The notes below the pieces were generated by a model. It was not told the origin of the DNA. It did not search any database and saw only the letters and a program-made list of their open reading frames with translations. Shown here piece after piece: positions 17,146 to 26,093 of a DNA stretch of 64,000 bases (within the stretch, counting starts at the first letter, position 1; the number at the start of each line of letters is the position of its first letter). The position numbers and the translations under genes are program-made. Origin of the DNA: Humibacillus sp. DSM 29435 (GTDB taxonomy: Bacteria > Actinomycetota > Actinomycetes > Actinomycetales > Dermatophilaceae); assembly GCF_001758225.1 (NCBI RefSeq), contig NZ_MAST01000001.1, forward strand, positions 186,001 to 250,000, written 5' to 3'.

Positions 17146-18299
17146 GCCTCAGCCCGAACATCTGGAGACACGCCCGCGAGGGTCGCTCGCCCGACGTCGG
17201 GCTCGTTCGCGATGTGGCCAACGCCGAGTCGGGGCCGCTGGGTCTCGGACGCGTCGAACAGACCCGACACGCCTTGTCGTCACGGGTGCTGGGCGCCGGT
17301 CCCCTCGACCGTTGGCTGGGTGAGCCGGGGGTGACCGACGTCGCGGTCAACGGTGACGGTCGCATCTGGGTCGACCACGGAAACGGCATGCGGTCGACCG
17401 GCGAACGACTCTCACCCGACGACGCCCGCGCGCTGGCCGTCCGCCTCGCCGGTCTTGCGGGGCGTCGCCTCGACGAGGCGAGCCCCTGGGTCGACGGCCA
17501 GCTGCCAACGGGCGACCGTCTGCACGCCGTGCTGCCACCGCTCGTCGCAGACGGTCCGCACATCACCATCCGGGTGCCTTCCCGCGTTCCCGTCGACCTG
17601 GCCCAGCTCGAACGGCTCGGCATGTTCCCACCCGAGTGGCGTGAGCTGCTGCGTGCCGTGGTGGTCGAGCGGGTGGCCTTCGTGGTCTCGGGTGGCACCG
17701 GGGCCGGCAAGACGACCCTGCTCGCCGCCCTCCTCGGCGAGGCTTCCGAAGCCGAACGCATCCTCATCGTCGAAGACGTGCGGGAGCTGCATGTCGAGCA
17801 CCCCCACGTGGTTCGACTCGAGGCCCGACCGGCCAACGTCGAGGGGATGGGGGAGGTGACCCTCACCACGCTGGTGCGACAGGCACTGCGCATGCGACCC
17901 GACCGCCTGGTCGTGGGCGAGGTGCGAGGCGCCGAGGTGCGCGAGCTGCTGGCGGCGCTCAACACCGGGCACGAGGGCGGCTGCGGCACGCTGCACGCCA
18001 ACGCCCCTGACGACCTACTGGCCAGGTTCGAGGCCCTCGGTGCGCTGGCCGGGCTCGGGCCGACCGCCGTGCAGTCGCAGCTGGCGTCGGCCATCGACCT
18101 CGTGATCCACGTGACTCGCGTCGGCTCGGTGCGGCGGGTGGCTCAGGTCGCGGCGGTCGTGCGTCACGGCGGGGTTCCGTGTGTCGTGCCGGCCGCGAGC
18201 TGGGCCGGGCCGGGCACACGACCCCGCCGCCTCGAGGGATGGGGCGCCACCGCCGGCCGCCTCGGCATCGAGGGAGCGCGTCCGGGGGAGTCGCGGTGA
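17142..18299 (+). CDS. tadA: TadA/CpaF-type secretion ATPase
   Basis: 385 aa. The N-terminal domain carries 'GPLDRWLGEPGVTDVAVNGD'. The RecA domain has Walker A 'GGTGAGKTTLLAALL', an Asp box 'ILIVEDVRELHVEHPH', Walker B 'MRPDRLVVGEVRGAE' and a His box 'GCGTLHANAPDD'. It powers pilin assembly or export from the cytosolic membrane face. It is coupled to ssd and tadB by 4-nt and 1-nt overlaps. Confidence 0.93.
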   Translation: MSLSPNIWRHAREGRSPDVGLVRDVANAESGPLGLGRVEQTRHALSSRVLGAGPLDRWLGEPGVTDVAVNGDGRIWVDHGNGMRSTGERLSPDDARALAVRLAGLAGRRLDEASPWVDGQLPTGDRLHAVLPPLVADGPHITIRVPSRVPVDLAQLERLGMFPPEWRELLRAVVVERVAFVVSGGTGAGKTTLLAALLGEASEAERILIVEDVRELHVEHPHVVRLEARPANVEGMGEVTLTTLVRQALRMRPDRLVVGEVRGAEVRELLAALNTGHEGGCGTLHANAPDDLLARFEALGALAGLGPTAVQSQLASAIDLVIHVTRVGSVRRVAQVAAVVRHGGVPCVVPAASWAGPGTRPRRLEGWGATAGRLGIEGARPGESR

Positions 18300-19069
18300 T
18301 GGTCGCGGCCACCCTGGCCTCCGGGGCCCTGGTCGGCGCCGTGCTGTTGTGGCCGGGTCGGCCGTCGGCCCGCCGAGCACACGACGCTCTGACGCTGGTC
18401 ACTGCTCGATCGGCTGAACAGCAAAGCGCGGGCGGACGGCTGGGTCGCCTCACGACACTGTGGAACGACGACCCCGTCCAGGCCTTTCAGCGGTGGCGTG
18501 CGAACCGTCGTGGCGGGGATGTCGAGACGGCCGCCCTCGCCCTGCTTGACGCCGCCGGCCCCGCCCTGCAGGCGGGGTTGACGCCTGCAGCCGCCGTTCG
18601 TCTGGCGGTCACCTCGGCGCACGGCCTGCCCTCGGTCGAGCTGCGGCAGTTCGTCGAGAGTCTGGAGCACGCCGCCCGGGCGGGCCTCCCGGCGTCGGGG
18701 GCCTGGGCCGAGCTGGCGACGCGTTCCGGCTCTGGCCCGATTGCCTTCGTGGCCGGCGCCTGGCGGCTCTCGGAGGTGACCGGTGCTCCGTTGGCCGAGG
18801 CCGTGGAGCGGGCGGCAGAGGCACTGCGTGACGCGCGAGCGCGGCAGCGGAGGGTGGCGGTCGCCGTCGCCGGACCGCGGGCGACGGTCTTCGTCCTGAC
18901 GGCTCTCCCGCTGACCGGCCCGCTGTTCGGGCTGGCCTGCGGGCTCTCGCCTCTTGAGCTCTACCTGGGGTCGTCACTGGCGATGATGTCGGTCGTAGCC
19001 GGGGTGATGCTCGTGCTCGTCGGACGACTCTGGTGCCGCCGACTGGTGAGATCTGCGGTCGGAGCATGA
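18299..19069 (+). CDS. tadB: TadB-type inner-membrane platform protein (T2SSF domain)
   Basis: 256 aa. One N-terminal membrane helix, a cytosolic T2SSF domain ('GLTPAAAVRLAVTSAHGLPS', 'LAEAVERAAEAL'), then two or three C-terminal helices. ATG 18299 overlaps the tadA stop and has GGGGGAG 8 nt ahead. That run of five Gs could also be read by the C-rich loops of the nearby 6C RNA. GTG 18296 is an alternative start. Confidence 0.85.
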   Translation: MVAATLASGALVGAVLLWPGRPSARRAHDALTLVTARSAEQQSAGGRLGRLTTLWNDDPVQAFQRWRANRRGGDVETAALALLDAAGPALQAGLTPAAAVRLAVTSAHGLPSVELRQFVESLEHAARAGLPASGAWAELATRSGSGPIAFVAGAWRLSEVTGAPLAEAVERAAEALRDARARQRRVAVAVAGPRATVFVLTALPLTGPLFGLACGLSPLELYLGSSLAMMSVVAGVMLVLVGRLWCRRLVRSAVGA

Positions 19070-19755
19070 GCCTCATGCAGGCGCCGTGCCTCGTGGCAAT
19101 CCTCACGGCCGCCGTCGTGCTGCTACTGCCGACGCGACGCTCCCTCGGAGCGTCAGGTCGTGAGCAGCTGCAGCCCGACAACGCTGATGACTCCATCTCG
19201 CCCGCCGCGCGCCGTTCGTCGAACTCGTCTGAACCATCGGCCAGTTCGTCTCGTCGGGGCTTGCCTTCGCCGAGGATGCGGCGCAGCTCGAAGGCCGCGC
19301 TGTGGACTCGAACAGCGCCCAGCGCGGAAGCGGTGGCTTCCGCCCTGGCGCTCCTCGCGCTCGCCTTCCGGTCTGGCCTGCCCACCTGGCAGGTGCTCGA
19401 CGCAGTAGCAGACCAGTCAGCTGACGACGTGTCGCACGACCTGCGACAGGTGGCCGCGGCGCTCCGCTGGGGAGCTGGTGAACAAGAGGCCTGGGCCTCC
19501 GTCGACCCCGCCTGGGCTCCGGCTGCCCGTGCGGTCAGCATCGCCCACCGGGCCGGTATCGCCCCGGCGGCACTGCTCATGAAGGCTGCTGACGACACCC
19601 GTCGTGCCGACCTCGAACGTCTCGAGCTGGCGGCGGCTCAGGTCGGAGTGCGGCTGGTTCTGCCGCTGGGTCTCGTTCTGCTGCCTGCGTTCTGCCTCAC
19701 CACGGTGGTGCCCCTCGTTGTCTCTCTCGGGCGTCGGTTGCTGACGTCGGAGTGA
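19066..19755 (+). CDS. tadC: TadC-type inner-membrane platform protein (T2SSF domain)
   Basis: 229 aa. An N-terminal helix ('CLVAILTAAVVLLLP'), a Ser/Pro-rich linker, then a T2SSF domain ('SALALLALAFRSGLPTWQVL' onward) and a strong C-terminal helix 'LVLPLGLVLLPAFCLTTVVP'. Probably pairs with TadB. ATG 19066 overlaps the tadB stop by 4 nt. Confidence 0.85.
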   Translation: MSLMQAPCLVAILTAAVVLLLPTRRSLGASGREQLQPDNADDSISPAARRSSNSSEPSASSSRRGLPSPRMRRSSKAALWTRTAPSAEAVASALALLALAFRSGLPTWQVLDAVADQSADDVSHDLRQVAAALRWGAGEQEAWASVDPAWAPAARAVSIAHRAGIAPAALLMKAADDTRRADLERLELAAAQVGVRLVLPLGLVLLPAFCLTTVVPLVVSLGRRLLTSE

Positions 19756-19802
19756 GCTGCTCGTCGGAGATGCCGACGAGCTCACCCGGAAAGGACCTGA
19801 AC

Positions 19803-19991
19803 ATGACTGCCAAGCTCGCGAGGTTGCTTCGACGGCGCGAACCTGACGAGGGCATGACGACGGCCGAGTACGCCGTCGGCATCATGGCTGCCTGCACGTT
19901 CGCGCTGGTGCTCCTCGGTGTCGTCAAGTCCGACGCCGTGCGCAGCGCCCTGGCCGGCCTCGTGCGAAGTGCACTTGCACTGGCGGGCTGA
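19803..19991 (+). CDS. Flp-pilin-like small protein (DUF4244)
   Basis: 62 aa. A charged leader ends in REPDEG, followed by MTTAEYAVGIMAAC and a hydrophobic helix. The prepilin peptidase site would be Gly17-Met18 with Glu at +5. AAAGGA lies before ATG 19803. It is the best candidate for the structural subunit of this Tad system. I found no prepilin peptidase gene in the window. Confidence 0.88.
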   Translation: MTAKLARLLRRREPDEGMTTAEYAVGIMAACTFALVLLGVVKSDAVRSALAGLVRSALALAG

Positions 19992-20076
19992 GTTGCCTGG
20001 GCACCCGTCCACCGGATGCTGTTCGCCGCCCAGCGCGTCCTGTGGTTGGTCGGACGAGACGTCGGAGCCGTCGAGG

Positions 20077-20430
20077 GTGACCGGGCGGCACGACGCGGGC
20101 ATGGTCACGGCCGAGCTGGCAGTGGCCTTCCCAGCGGTGGTGCTGATGCTCGCGGTGTGTCTCGCAGGGCTCGGAGCGGTGGTCGACCAGGTGCGGTGCG
20201 TCGACGCCGCCCGGTTGGGAGCCCGTGCGGCAGCACGGGGCGACCCTCCGGCGCAGGTGCGTGCGCTGGCGGCGCAGGCGGCACCAGAGGGGGCTCGGGT
20301 GTCGATCGGCTCTACCCGGGGGGAGGTTCAGGTGGTCGTCACCGCGACCACCGGCGGATGGGTGGGCTTCGTGCCGTCCTGGAGCCTGCTGGCCACTGCG
20401 ACCACCCCGGTCGAGCCGGGGGCGCGGTGA
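20077..20430 (+). CDS. TadE-like pseudopilin
   Basis: 117 aa. A short leader VTGRHDAG is followed by MVTAELAVAFPAVVLMLA, a type-IV-prepilin-like cleavage site and helix with Glu at +5. The periplasmic part is small. GTG 20077 is chosen because GGAG lies 10-12 nt before it and the leader then has normal length. The stop overlaps the next gene. Confidence 0.82.
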   Translation: MTGRHDAGMVTAELAVAFPAVVLMLAVCLAGLGAVVDQVRCVDAARLGARAAARGDPPAQVRALAAQAAPEGARVSIGSTRGEVQVVVTATTGGWVGFVPSWSLLATATTPVEPGAR

Positions 20431-20804
20431 TGCCTCAGGTGGCGCCGAGCTCGGTCGCGGTCTCAGAGGGGCGCGACCGAGGGGCGGGAACGGTGCTCGC
20501 TGTCACTCTGACCGGGGTCGTGCTGGGGGTGACGCTCGCGGCCCTGGTGCTGGGTTCGGCCGTGGTCGCGAGTCATCGAGCCCGGTTGGCGTCTGACCTT
20601 GCCGCACTGGCCGGGGCCAGCCAAGCGCAGCTGGGGGTGGGCGCCGGGCAGGCCTGTGCCGAAGCCGGTCGCGTCGCGGCTTCGAACGGGGCCACCCTCT
20701 CCTGGTGCTCCGTCGACGGCCAGGAAGTGCTGCTGGTCGTCTCGGTACCGGCGGGCCTCACGGGGCTGGCCACCGCCCGATCGCGCGCCGGCCCGCCACG
20801 CTGA
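20430..20804 (+). CDS. TadE/TadG-like protein of the helicase/secretion neighbourhood (Rv3654c-like)
   Basis: 124 aa. 'RDRGAGTVLAVTLTGVVLGV' is a membrane helix with the family's 'DRGAGT' entry, then 'RARLASDLAALAGASQAQLG', the usual TadE/TadG-like 'AADLAALAGA' motif. Two Cys in the C-terminal half may form a disulfide outside the cell. ATG 20430 overlaps the upstream stop and has GGGGGCG before it. Confidence 0.8.
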   Translation: MPQVAPSSVAVSEGRDRGAGTVLAVTLTGVVLGVTLAALVLGSAVVASHRARLASDLAALAGASQAQLGVGAGQACAEAGRVAASNGATLSWCSVDGQEVLLVVSVPAGLTGLATARSRAGPPR

Positions 20805-20871
20805 CGTCTCGGACCCGGTACCTCCATCCCGTCGAGCACGCCACTGCACGACGCAGAGTCCAATAGCCCAG

Positions 20872-20913
20872 TCGAGTGGCCACTTTCGTACAGTCGAGTG
20901 GTCACTTTCGTAC
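20872..20913 (+). repeat. Repeat cluster B: two direct copies of the 20-bp repeat
   Basis: Exact TCGAGTGGCCACTTTCGTAC at 20872-20891 and a one-base variant (GGTCAC core) at 20894-20913, just past the end of the Tad operon where the conserved gene order is broken. Confidence 0.9.
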
Positions 20914-21008
20914 TGCGCGGTTGGCACCTTCGAGGGCGCAGAGGTGCCAGACGCACAGCCCAGCGTGCGGTTGGCACCTCTGGCACTGGGCAGGTGCCGA
21001 CCGCGCAG
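20914..21008. repeat. Nested inverted repeats of a second short family
   Basis: TGCGCGGTTGGCACCT at 20914-20929 pairs with AGGTGCCGACCGCGCA at 20992-21007 (one mismatch). Inside it GAGGTGCCAGACGCAC (20941-20956) pairs with GTGCGGTTGGCACCTC (20965-20980). I see no gene in this 305-bp gap. It could form a long branched hairpin upstream of the HNH gene. Confidence 0.8.
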
Positions 21009-21108
21009 CGCCGCGCCAGCGGCACCCGAGCCGAGAGGCGAGTTCGGTTGTGGACAAGCGGGTTTCGTGGCCGGGGGAGTGTCGGTGGTGGCCTCTAGGG
21101 TTTGAGTC

Positions 21109-22782
21109 ATGAACACTGATGGTTCGCTTCTCGAGAGGCTCCGGCGGCAGCTGGCCGACCTCGAGTCGAGCCAGCGTGCGACCGGGGGCACCGCGGGCGC
21201 CGGGTTCTGGTCGACCCCCATCCCGGATGCCGCAGGGCCGGCTGCATCGGATGCCGCAGGGCTGGCTCCGTCGGATGCCGCGGAGCCCGCACCCGGGGCC
21301 GCAGAGCCCGCCCCCTGTGCCGCTGACCCAATGTCGTTGGAGGCGGCCTCGTCGGGTTCGGCCGGCGAGGAGCGGCCGGTACGGGAGTTTCCGGCGCCGT
21401 TGACGGTCCATTGGGCGAACTGGTCAAACGTGTCCGGCGCGTACGCGTCGGGGTTCGCGTTCGCGGCCGCGAGCCTGGACCGGCCTCAGATGGAACCGGC
21501 CCGGATGACCGAGGCCGACCTGCTCGAGTCGGTGACCCAGCTCGGCGCCGTGCAACACCACCGCGAGGTGAACCTGGTGCGCCTGGTCACGCAGCTCGAG
21601 GCCCGTGGGGTGGCTTCCCCGGGTGGCCTGTCCCGGGTCGACTGGTTGCGCACGGTCGACCCCACCCTGACCGCCACCGCAGCCAAAGCCGTCGTCACGT
21701 GTGGGGACGCGTTCAACCAGCCTCGCTGGGCCCAGTTGCATGAGGCCGTCATCGGCGGAACCGCCGGCGACACCGCCGCCGCGGGACCGGACACTCAGGC
21801 TGGGCGGGTCACGGTCGGTAAGGCCGCGCAGGTCATCGACTTCTTTCACCGCCTGAAGCCCGTCGCTGACCCCGACGACCTCGAGCAGGCCGTCACCCAC
21901 CTCACCGACCAAGCACCCGGGTTGCGGTGGGAACAGCTCGCGAAGCTCGCCCGGGAGCTGTCCGACCAGGTCCGCCCCCCGAAGGATGCTGAGGAGCACG
22001 ACCAGAAACGCCGCGAAGGCCGCGGCCTGTGGTTCACCAGCCCCAACGCGGCCGGGATGGTCGGGATGAGCGGCACCCTCGACCCCGAAGGCGCCGCGAC
22101 CCTCAAAGCCGCCATCGACCCCCTGTCCGCACCCCGCCCCCTCACCGATGAGGCCGGGGTCAAGATCGAGGACGACTCCCGACCACCGCACCAGCGCCGG
22201 ATGGACGCCCTGATCGACATTGTCGCCCGCGGCGTCACCGCCCCCGGTCAGGCACCGTGCACGGACAAGGCCAAGATTGTGGTCACCATCAACTTCGAGG
22301 CCCTGCGGGACTGGGCCGCGAACGGCTGCCCACCCGACTGGGCCACCCGCGGCGGCCAGAACGGCACTGCCGGCAAGACCGGGAGCGGGTCGTGCCTGTC
22401 CGGGGACGTGCTCAGCGCGGCCATCGTGCGCCGGCTGGCGTGCGACGCCGCCATCATCCCCGTCGTCCTCGGTTCCGACTCCCAACCCCTCGATGTCGGT
22501 CGGGAAGAACGCCTCGTCACCCGAGCCATGCGCACCGCCCTCTGGCTCCGCGACAAAGGCTGCTCCTTCCCGGGCTGCTCCACCCCCGCCCAATGGACCG
22601 ACGCCCACCACGTGCGGCATTGGATCGACGGCGGAACCACCTGCCTGGGCAACCTCGCCCTGCTGTGCCGACGACACCACATCTACGTCCACGACAAGCA
22701 CCTCACCGCGACCATCACCACCACCGGCGTCACCTGGCACACCTGGCAACACTGGCGCACCAGCTTCCAGGTCCGATGCTGA
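21109..22782 (+). CDS. DUF222/HNH nuclease (13E12 repeat family)
   Basis: 557 aa. A low-complexity Ala/Pro N-terminus is followed by the DUF222 domain (about 95-420) and a C-terminal HNH module: 'RDKGCSFPGCSTPAQWTDAH' then 'HVRHWIDGG' and 'LALLCRRHHIYVH', with two Cys pairs for zinc. The family is multicopy in actinobacteria and behaves like a mobile or selfish nuclease; the real substrate is unknown. TAGGGT (21096-21101) lies 7 nt before ATG 21109 with no Shine-Dalgarno. Three 24-bp units containing CGGATGCCG encode the N-terminal repeats (21224-21294). Confidence 0.9.
   Translation: MNTDGSLLERLRRQLADLESSQRATGGTAGAGFWSTPIPDAAGPAASDAAGLAPSDAAEPAPGAAEPAPCAADPMSLEAASSGSAGEERPVREFPAPLTVHWANWSNVSGAYASGFAFAAASLDRPQMEPARMTEADLLESVTQLGAVQHHREVNLVRLVTQLEARGVASPGGLSRVDWLRTVDPTLTATAAKAVVTCGDAFNQPRWAQLHEAVIGGTAGDTAAAGPDTQAGRVTVGKAAQVIDFFHRLKPVADPDDLEQAVTHLTDQAPGLRWEQLAKLARELSDQVRPPKDAEEHDQKRREGRGLWFTSPNAAGMVGMSGTLDPEGAATLKAAIDPLSAPRPLTDEAGVKIEDDSRPPHQRRMDALIDIVARGVTAPGQAPCTDKAKIVVTINFEALRDWAANGCPPDWATRGGQNGTAGKTGSGSCLSGDVLSAAIVRRLACDAAIIPVVLGSDSQPLDVGREERLVTRAMRTALWLRDKGCSFPGCSTPAQWTDAHHVRHWIDGGTTCLGNLALLCRRHHIYVHDKHLTATITTTGVTWHTWQHWRTSFQVRC
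21224..21294 (+). repeat. Three 24-bp in-frame repeats carrying CGGATGCCG
   Basis: The 9-mer recurs at 21224, 21248 and 21272, each followed by CAG or CGG and a variable stretch. Translated, this gives DAAGPAAS/DAAGLAPS/DAAEPAP. Length variation is likely between strains. Confidence 0.8.
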
Positions 22783-22823
22783 CACCGACCCAACCGACCG
22801 GTCACGGTCACCACTCGAGGGTG

Positions 22824-22858
22824 GGGACCCGATCGGCACTCCAGGGGGACCGGGTCCC
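22824..22858. terminator. Possible terminator between hnh and rrf2
   Basis: GGGACCCG (22824-22831) pairs with CGGGTCCC (22851-22858) around 19 nt, between convergent genes. The loop is long and there is no T-tract. Confidence 0.5.
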
Positions 22859-22889
22859 GCGAGTTAGAGCTGAGCGGAAATAGGCGGAG

Positions 22890-23354
22890 TCAGCGGTTGC
22901 GCCAGGCGTCGGGGGTCTTCACCAGCTGACGAACCCGGTCAGGCAGGTTGCCGGAGAGTAGGTCGTCGAGTGACGTCTCGTCAAGCACCTCGCGCAGGCT
23001 GGCCCGCACCGCCACCCACAGCCCAGGCAGGTTCGCCGCCACCCCCTGGTAGTGCGTCTCGTGCGGACGCAGGCCACGCACCTCCGCCAGCGGCCCGTCA
23101 ACCGCCCGGAAGATGTCGCCCACGCTGATCTCGGCGCGGGGGCGTCCGAGCACATAGCCGCCCCGTGCCCCACGGCGGCTGACGACCAGCTGGGCCCGAC
23201 GCAGGTCGGCGAAGATCGCCTCCAGAAACTTGCGGGGCAGCTTCTGCTCGGTCGCGAGCGTGTCGACGCTGACCGGGCCCGATGCCTGAATCTCGGCGTC
23301 AGCGAGGATCAGCATCGCCCTGACGGCGTAGTCGACTCGGGCAGAGATGTCCAC
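22890..23354 (-). CDS. Rrf2-family regulator without iron-sulfur cysteines
   Basis: 154 aa. 'DISARVDYAVRAMLILADA' then 'LPRKFLEAIFADLRRAQLV' is the Rrf2 winged helix, and 'SRRGARGGYVLGR' is the wing. No Cys is present, so it cannot hold a cluster like IscR or NsrR and is closer to CymR-type cysteine-metabolism repressors. GTG 23354 is chosen because Rrf2 proteins start M-x-[IL]-S; ATG 23372 would add six residues. It is the last gene after cysA (about 35 nt), so it probably controls the sulfate uptake operon it belongs to. Confidence 0.88.
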   Translation of the reverse strand: MDISARVDYAVRAMLILADAEIQASGPVSVDTLATEQKLPRKFLEAIFADLRRAQLVVSRRGARGGYVLGRPRAEISVGDIFRAVDGPLAEVRGLRPHETHYQGVAANLPGLWVAVRASLREVLDETSLDDLLSGNLPDRVRQLVKTPDAWRNR

Positions 23355-23389
23355 GAGCCGAGTCTGCCCCATCGGGGCGCTGCCGACAG

Positions 23390-24400
23390 TCAGACGCCAG
23401 CAATGGCCATCCGCTCGACGATGCTCGAGGGCTGGTCGACCCTGGCGAACACCGTCTCGCCTGCGGCAAGGCGCAGGTCGTTGGCGTCGCGACGGGTGAT
23501 CTGCGCGGCGAACCGCTCACCGGACTCGGCCCGAAGGTCCACCCGCACCTCGAAACCGAGCCGAACGACGCGCTCGACCACCGCCCCGATCACCCCAGCG
23601 GATGCCGGCACAGCGGCATCCAGGGCGAGGGCGTGCTGACGGTCACGGTCGAGAGCGATGTCGTGCGGACGGACGACCTGGTCGCCGAGACGAGAGACCG
23701 AGCCGAGGAAGCTCATGACGAAGTCGTTGGCCGGACGGTCGTAGAGGGTCACGGGGTCGCCCACCTGCTCGATCCGGCCCTGGTTCAGCACCGCGATGCG
23801 GTCAGCGACGTCGAGGGCCTCCTCCTGGTCGTGGGTGACGAGCACGGTCGTGACGTGAACTTCGTCGTGCAGGCGTCGAAGCCAGGTGCGCAGGTCGGTG
23901 CGCACCTTCGCGTCGAGGGCGCCGAACGGTTCATCGAGCAGCAGCACCTGCGGATCCACGGCCAGGGCTCGGGCCAGCGCCATACGTTGACGCTGCCCAC
24001 CCGACAGCTGCGCGGGGTAGCGGTCCCGAAAGCCGGAGAGTCCGACGATCTCGAGCAGCTCGTCGACGCGTTTGTCGATGACCGGCTTGGGCCGCTTGCG
24101 GATCGACAGGCCGAAGGCGACGTTGTCACGCACCGTCATGTGCTTGAACGCGGCGTAGTGCTGGAAGACGAAACCGATACCGCGCCGCTGCGGCGGCACG
24201 TTCGTGACGTCCTCTCCCTCGATCGTCACCACCCCGGCGTCGAGCGTCTCGAGCCCCGCGATCGAACGGAGCAGAGTCGACTTGCCCGACCCGCTCGGCC
24301 CGAGCAGCGCGGTCAGTGAGCCCCGCGGGATGTCGAGGCTGACATCGTCGAGGGCGGTGAAGGTGCCGTACTGCTTGTGGGCGTTGGTCACGGTGATCAT
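23390..24400 (-). CDS. cysA: Sulfate/thiosulfate ABC transporter ATP-binding protein
   Basis: 336 aa. Walker A '[11 protein letters not shown]', Q-loop '[14 protein letters not shown]', signature '[16 protein letters not shown]', Walker B '[12 protein letters not shown]', switch '[17 protein letters not shown]', and a C-terminal TOBE-like domain. It hydrolyses ATP to drive CysTW. AAAGAGGAG precedes ATG 24400, which overlaps the cysW stop. Confidence 0.94.
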   Translation of the reverse strand: MITVTNAHKQYGTFTALDDVSLDIPRGSLTALLGPSGSGKSTLLRSIAGLETLDAGVVTIEGEDVTNVPPQRRGIGFVFQHYAAFKHMTVRDNVAFGLSIRKRPKPVIDKRVDELLEIVGLSGFRDRYPAQLSGGQRQRMALARALAVDPQVLLLDEPFGALDAKVRTDLRTWLRRLHDEVHVTTVLVTHDQEEALDVADRIAVLNQGRIEQVGDPVTLYDRPANDFVMSFLGSVSRLGDQVVRPHDIALDRDRQHALALDAAVPASAGVIGAVVERVVRLGFEVRVDLRAESGERFAAQITRRDANDLRLAAGETVFARVDQPSSIVERMAIAGV

Positions 24401-25203
24401 CGGTTGCTCCTCTTTCGGTCGAGCACGGTCATGAGCAGCAGCACGACGAGAGCGATGCCCATGAGGAGGGTGGCGGCGGCATACGCGCCGTAGGTGTTGT
24501 GGTCGTCGATGTAGCGGGCGTGCACGAGCAGGGTCAGCGTCTGCGACACCCCGGCGAAGCCCGACGACACCATGATCACGGCCCCGAACTCGCCGAGCGC
24601 CCGCGCGACGGTGAGCACGACGCCGTAGGTCAGGCCCCACCGGATGGCGGGCAGGGTGATTCGCCAGAACGTCTGCCAACCGGTCGCGCCGAGGGTCGAC
24701 GCGGCCTGCTCCTGGTCGGTGCCGATCTCGTGCAACACGGGCTCGACCTCACGCACCACGAAGGGCAGGGTCACGAAGATCGTGGCGATCACCATGCCCG
24801 GGAGCCCGAAGATGACCGTGAAGCCCGACCGGTCGAGGGCGCCGAACCATCCGCCAGCACCCCACAGCATGATCAGCGCGACTCCGACGACGATGGGGGA
24901 GACGGCGAAGGGGAGGTCGACCACTGCCTGCAACAGGCCGCGACCGCGGAACCGGCCACGCACGAGAGCCAGGGCTGTCACCACGCCGAACACGACGTTG
25001 AGCGGTACGACGATGGCGACGATCAAGAGCGATAGGTTGAGCGCCGAGATTGCGGCCGGGGTGCTGATGGAAGCGAAGAATTCGCTCAGGCCGGGTTCGA
25101 ACGTGCGGTAGAGGATGACGCCGATCGGCAGGGCAAGCAGCACGAAGAGGTAGCCGAGAGCGACGGTGCGAAGACCGACTCGGGTCTGTTGGGTCACGTT
25201 CAT
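24397..25203 (-). CDS. cysW: Sulfate ABC transporter permease CysW
   Basis: 268 aa with six membrane segments. The permease-ATPase coupling loop is '[20 protein letters not shown]', and '[15 protein letters not shown]' is typical of the sulfate/molybdate permease family. ATG 25203 overlaps the cysT stop by 4 nt. Confidence 0.9.
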   Translation of the reverse strand: MNVTQQTRVGLRTVALGYLFVLLALPIGVILYRTFEPGLSEFFASISTPAAISALNLSLLIVAIVVPLNVVFGVVTALALVRGRFRGRGLLQAVVDLPFAVSPIVVGVALIMLWGAGGWFGALDRSGFTVIFGLPGMVIATIFVTLPFVVREVEPVLHEIGTDQEQAASTLGATGWQTFWRITLPAIRWGLTYGVVLTVARALGEFGAVIMVSSGFAGVSQTLTLLVHARYIDDHNTYGAYAAATLLMGIALVVLLLMTVLDRKRSNR

Positions 25204-26093
25204 ACCGCACGTTCCTCACGTCGCTGGGCCCGACCCGACAGCACCCGCAGCACGAGCAGGGTCAGGAAGGCGATGGCGAGGAGGGCGACCGACACGGCGG
25301 CCGCCGCCTCTGGCCGGTCGATCTCGATCTGTTGCTGGATGTACTGCGAGGCCACCTGGGTCTCGCGGGGAATGTTGCCGCCGATGAGCACGACAGAGCC
25401 GTACTCGCCGATGGCCCGAGCGAAGGCCAGCCCGGTGCCACCGATGACGGCCGGGAGCAAGGTGGGCAGCACGATGCGCCGGAAGGTGGTCCACCCGGTG
25501 GCACCGAGGGATGACGCTGCCTCCTCGACCTCGCGGTCTGCCTCGATCAGCACCGGCTGAACCGAGCGCACCACGAAGGGCAGGGTCACGAAGGCGAGCG
25601 CGACGATGACCCCCCAGCGAGTGGCGCTGAGGTGAACGCCGACCGGGCTGTTGGGCCCGTAGAGCGAGAGCAGCACAATGCTGGCCACGATGGTCGGTAG
25701 CGCGAACGGCAGGTCGATGAGGGCGTCGACGACGCGTTTCCCGCGGAAGTCATCGCGCACGAGCACCCAGGCGATGAGGGTGCCCATGACGGCGTTCACG
25801 ACGGCGACGACGGCGGACACGAGCACCGTGACCCGGAGCGATGCGAGGGCGGCCGGAGCCGTCACCGCCTCCCAGAAGCCGCCCAACCCGTTGCCGAGCG
25901 ATGCGACCGTCAGGGCGGCGAGGGGCAGGAGCACGATGATGCTGAGCCACAGCGTGACGACCCCGACCCCCAGATGACGCGGCGGGCGCCACCCGCCCGG
26001 ACGCGGCACGGATTCCGGTCCAGGTCCCGCAGACGCCGGCGTCTGGGAGACGACGCGATCGCGCTCCGCGTTCTCGGCGGTCACGGCGGTCAC
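25200..26093 (-). CDS. cysT: Sulfate ABC transporter permease CysT
   Basis: 297 aa. 'EEAASSLGATGWTTFRRIVL' is the EAA loop, with 'FARAIGEYGSVVLIGGN' downstream. An N-terminal polar extension of about 40 residues precedes the first helix. GTG 26093 overlaps the stop of the binding-protein gene; GTG 26084 is a second possibility. Confidence 0.9.
   Translation of the reverse strand: MTAVTAENAERDRVVSQTPASAGPGPESVPRPGGWRPPRHLGVGVVTLWLSIIVLLPLAALTVASLGNGLGGFWEAVTAPAALASLRVTVLVSAVVAVVNAVMGTLIAWVLVRDDFRGKRVVDALIDLPFALPTIVASIVLLSLYGPNSPVGVHLSATRWGVIVALAFVTLPFVVRSVQPVLIEADREVEEAASSLGATGWTTFRRIVLPTLLPAVIGGTGLAFARAIGEYGSVVLIGGNIPRETQVASQYIQQQIEIDRPEAAAAVSVALLAIAFLTLLVLRVLSGRAQRREERAV

Noticed and set aside
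20016-20430. Longer TadE-like reading from 20016
   Set aside because: It runs through the true tadE gene in another frame; the operon's overlapping ATG 20430 fits the family start.
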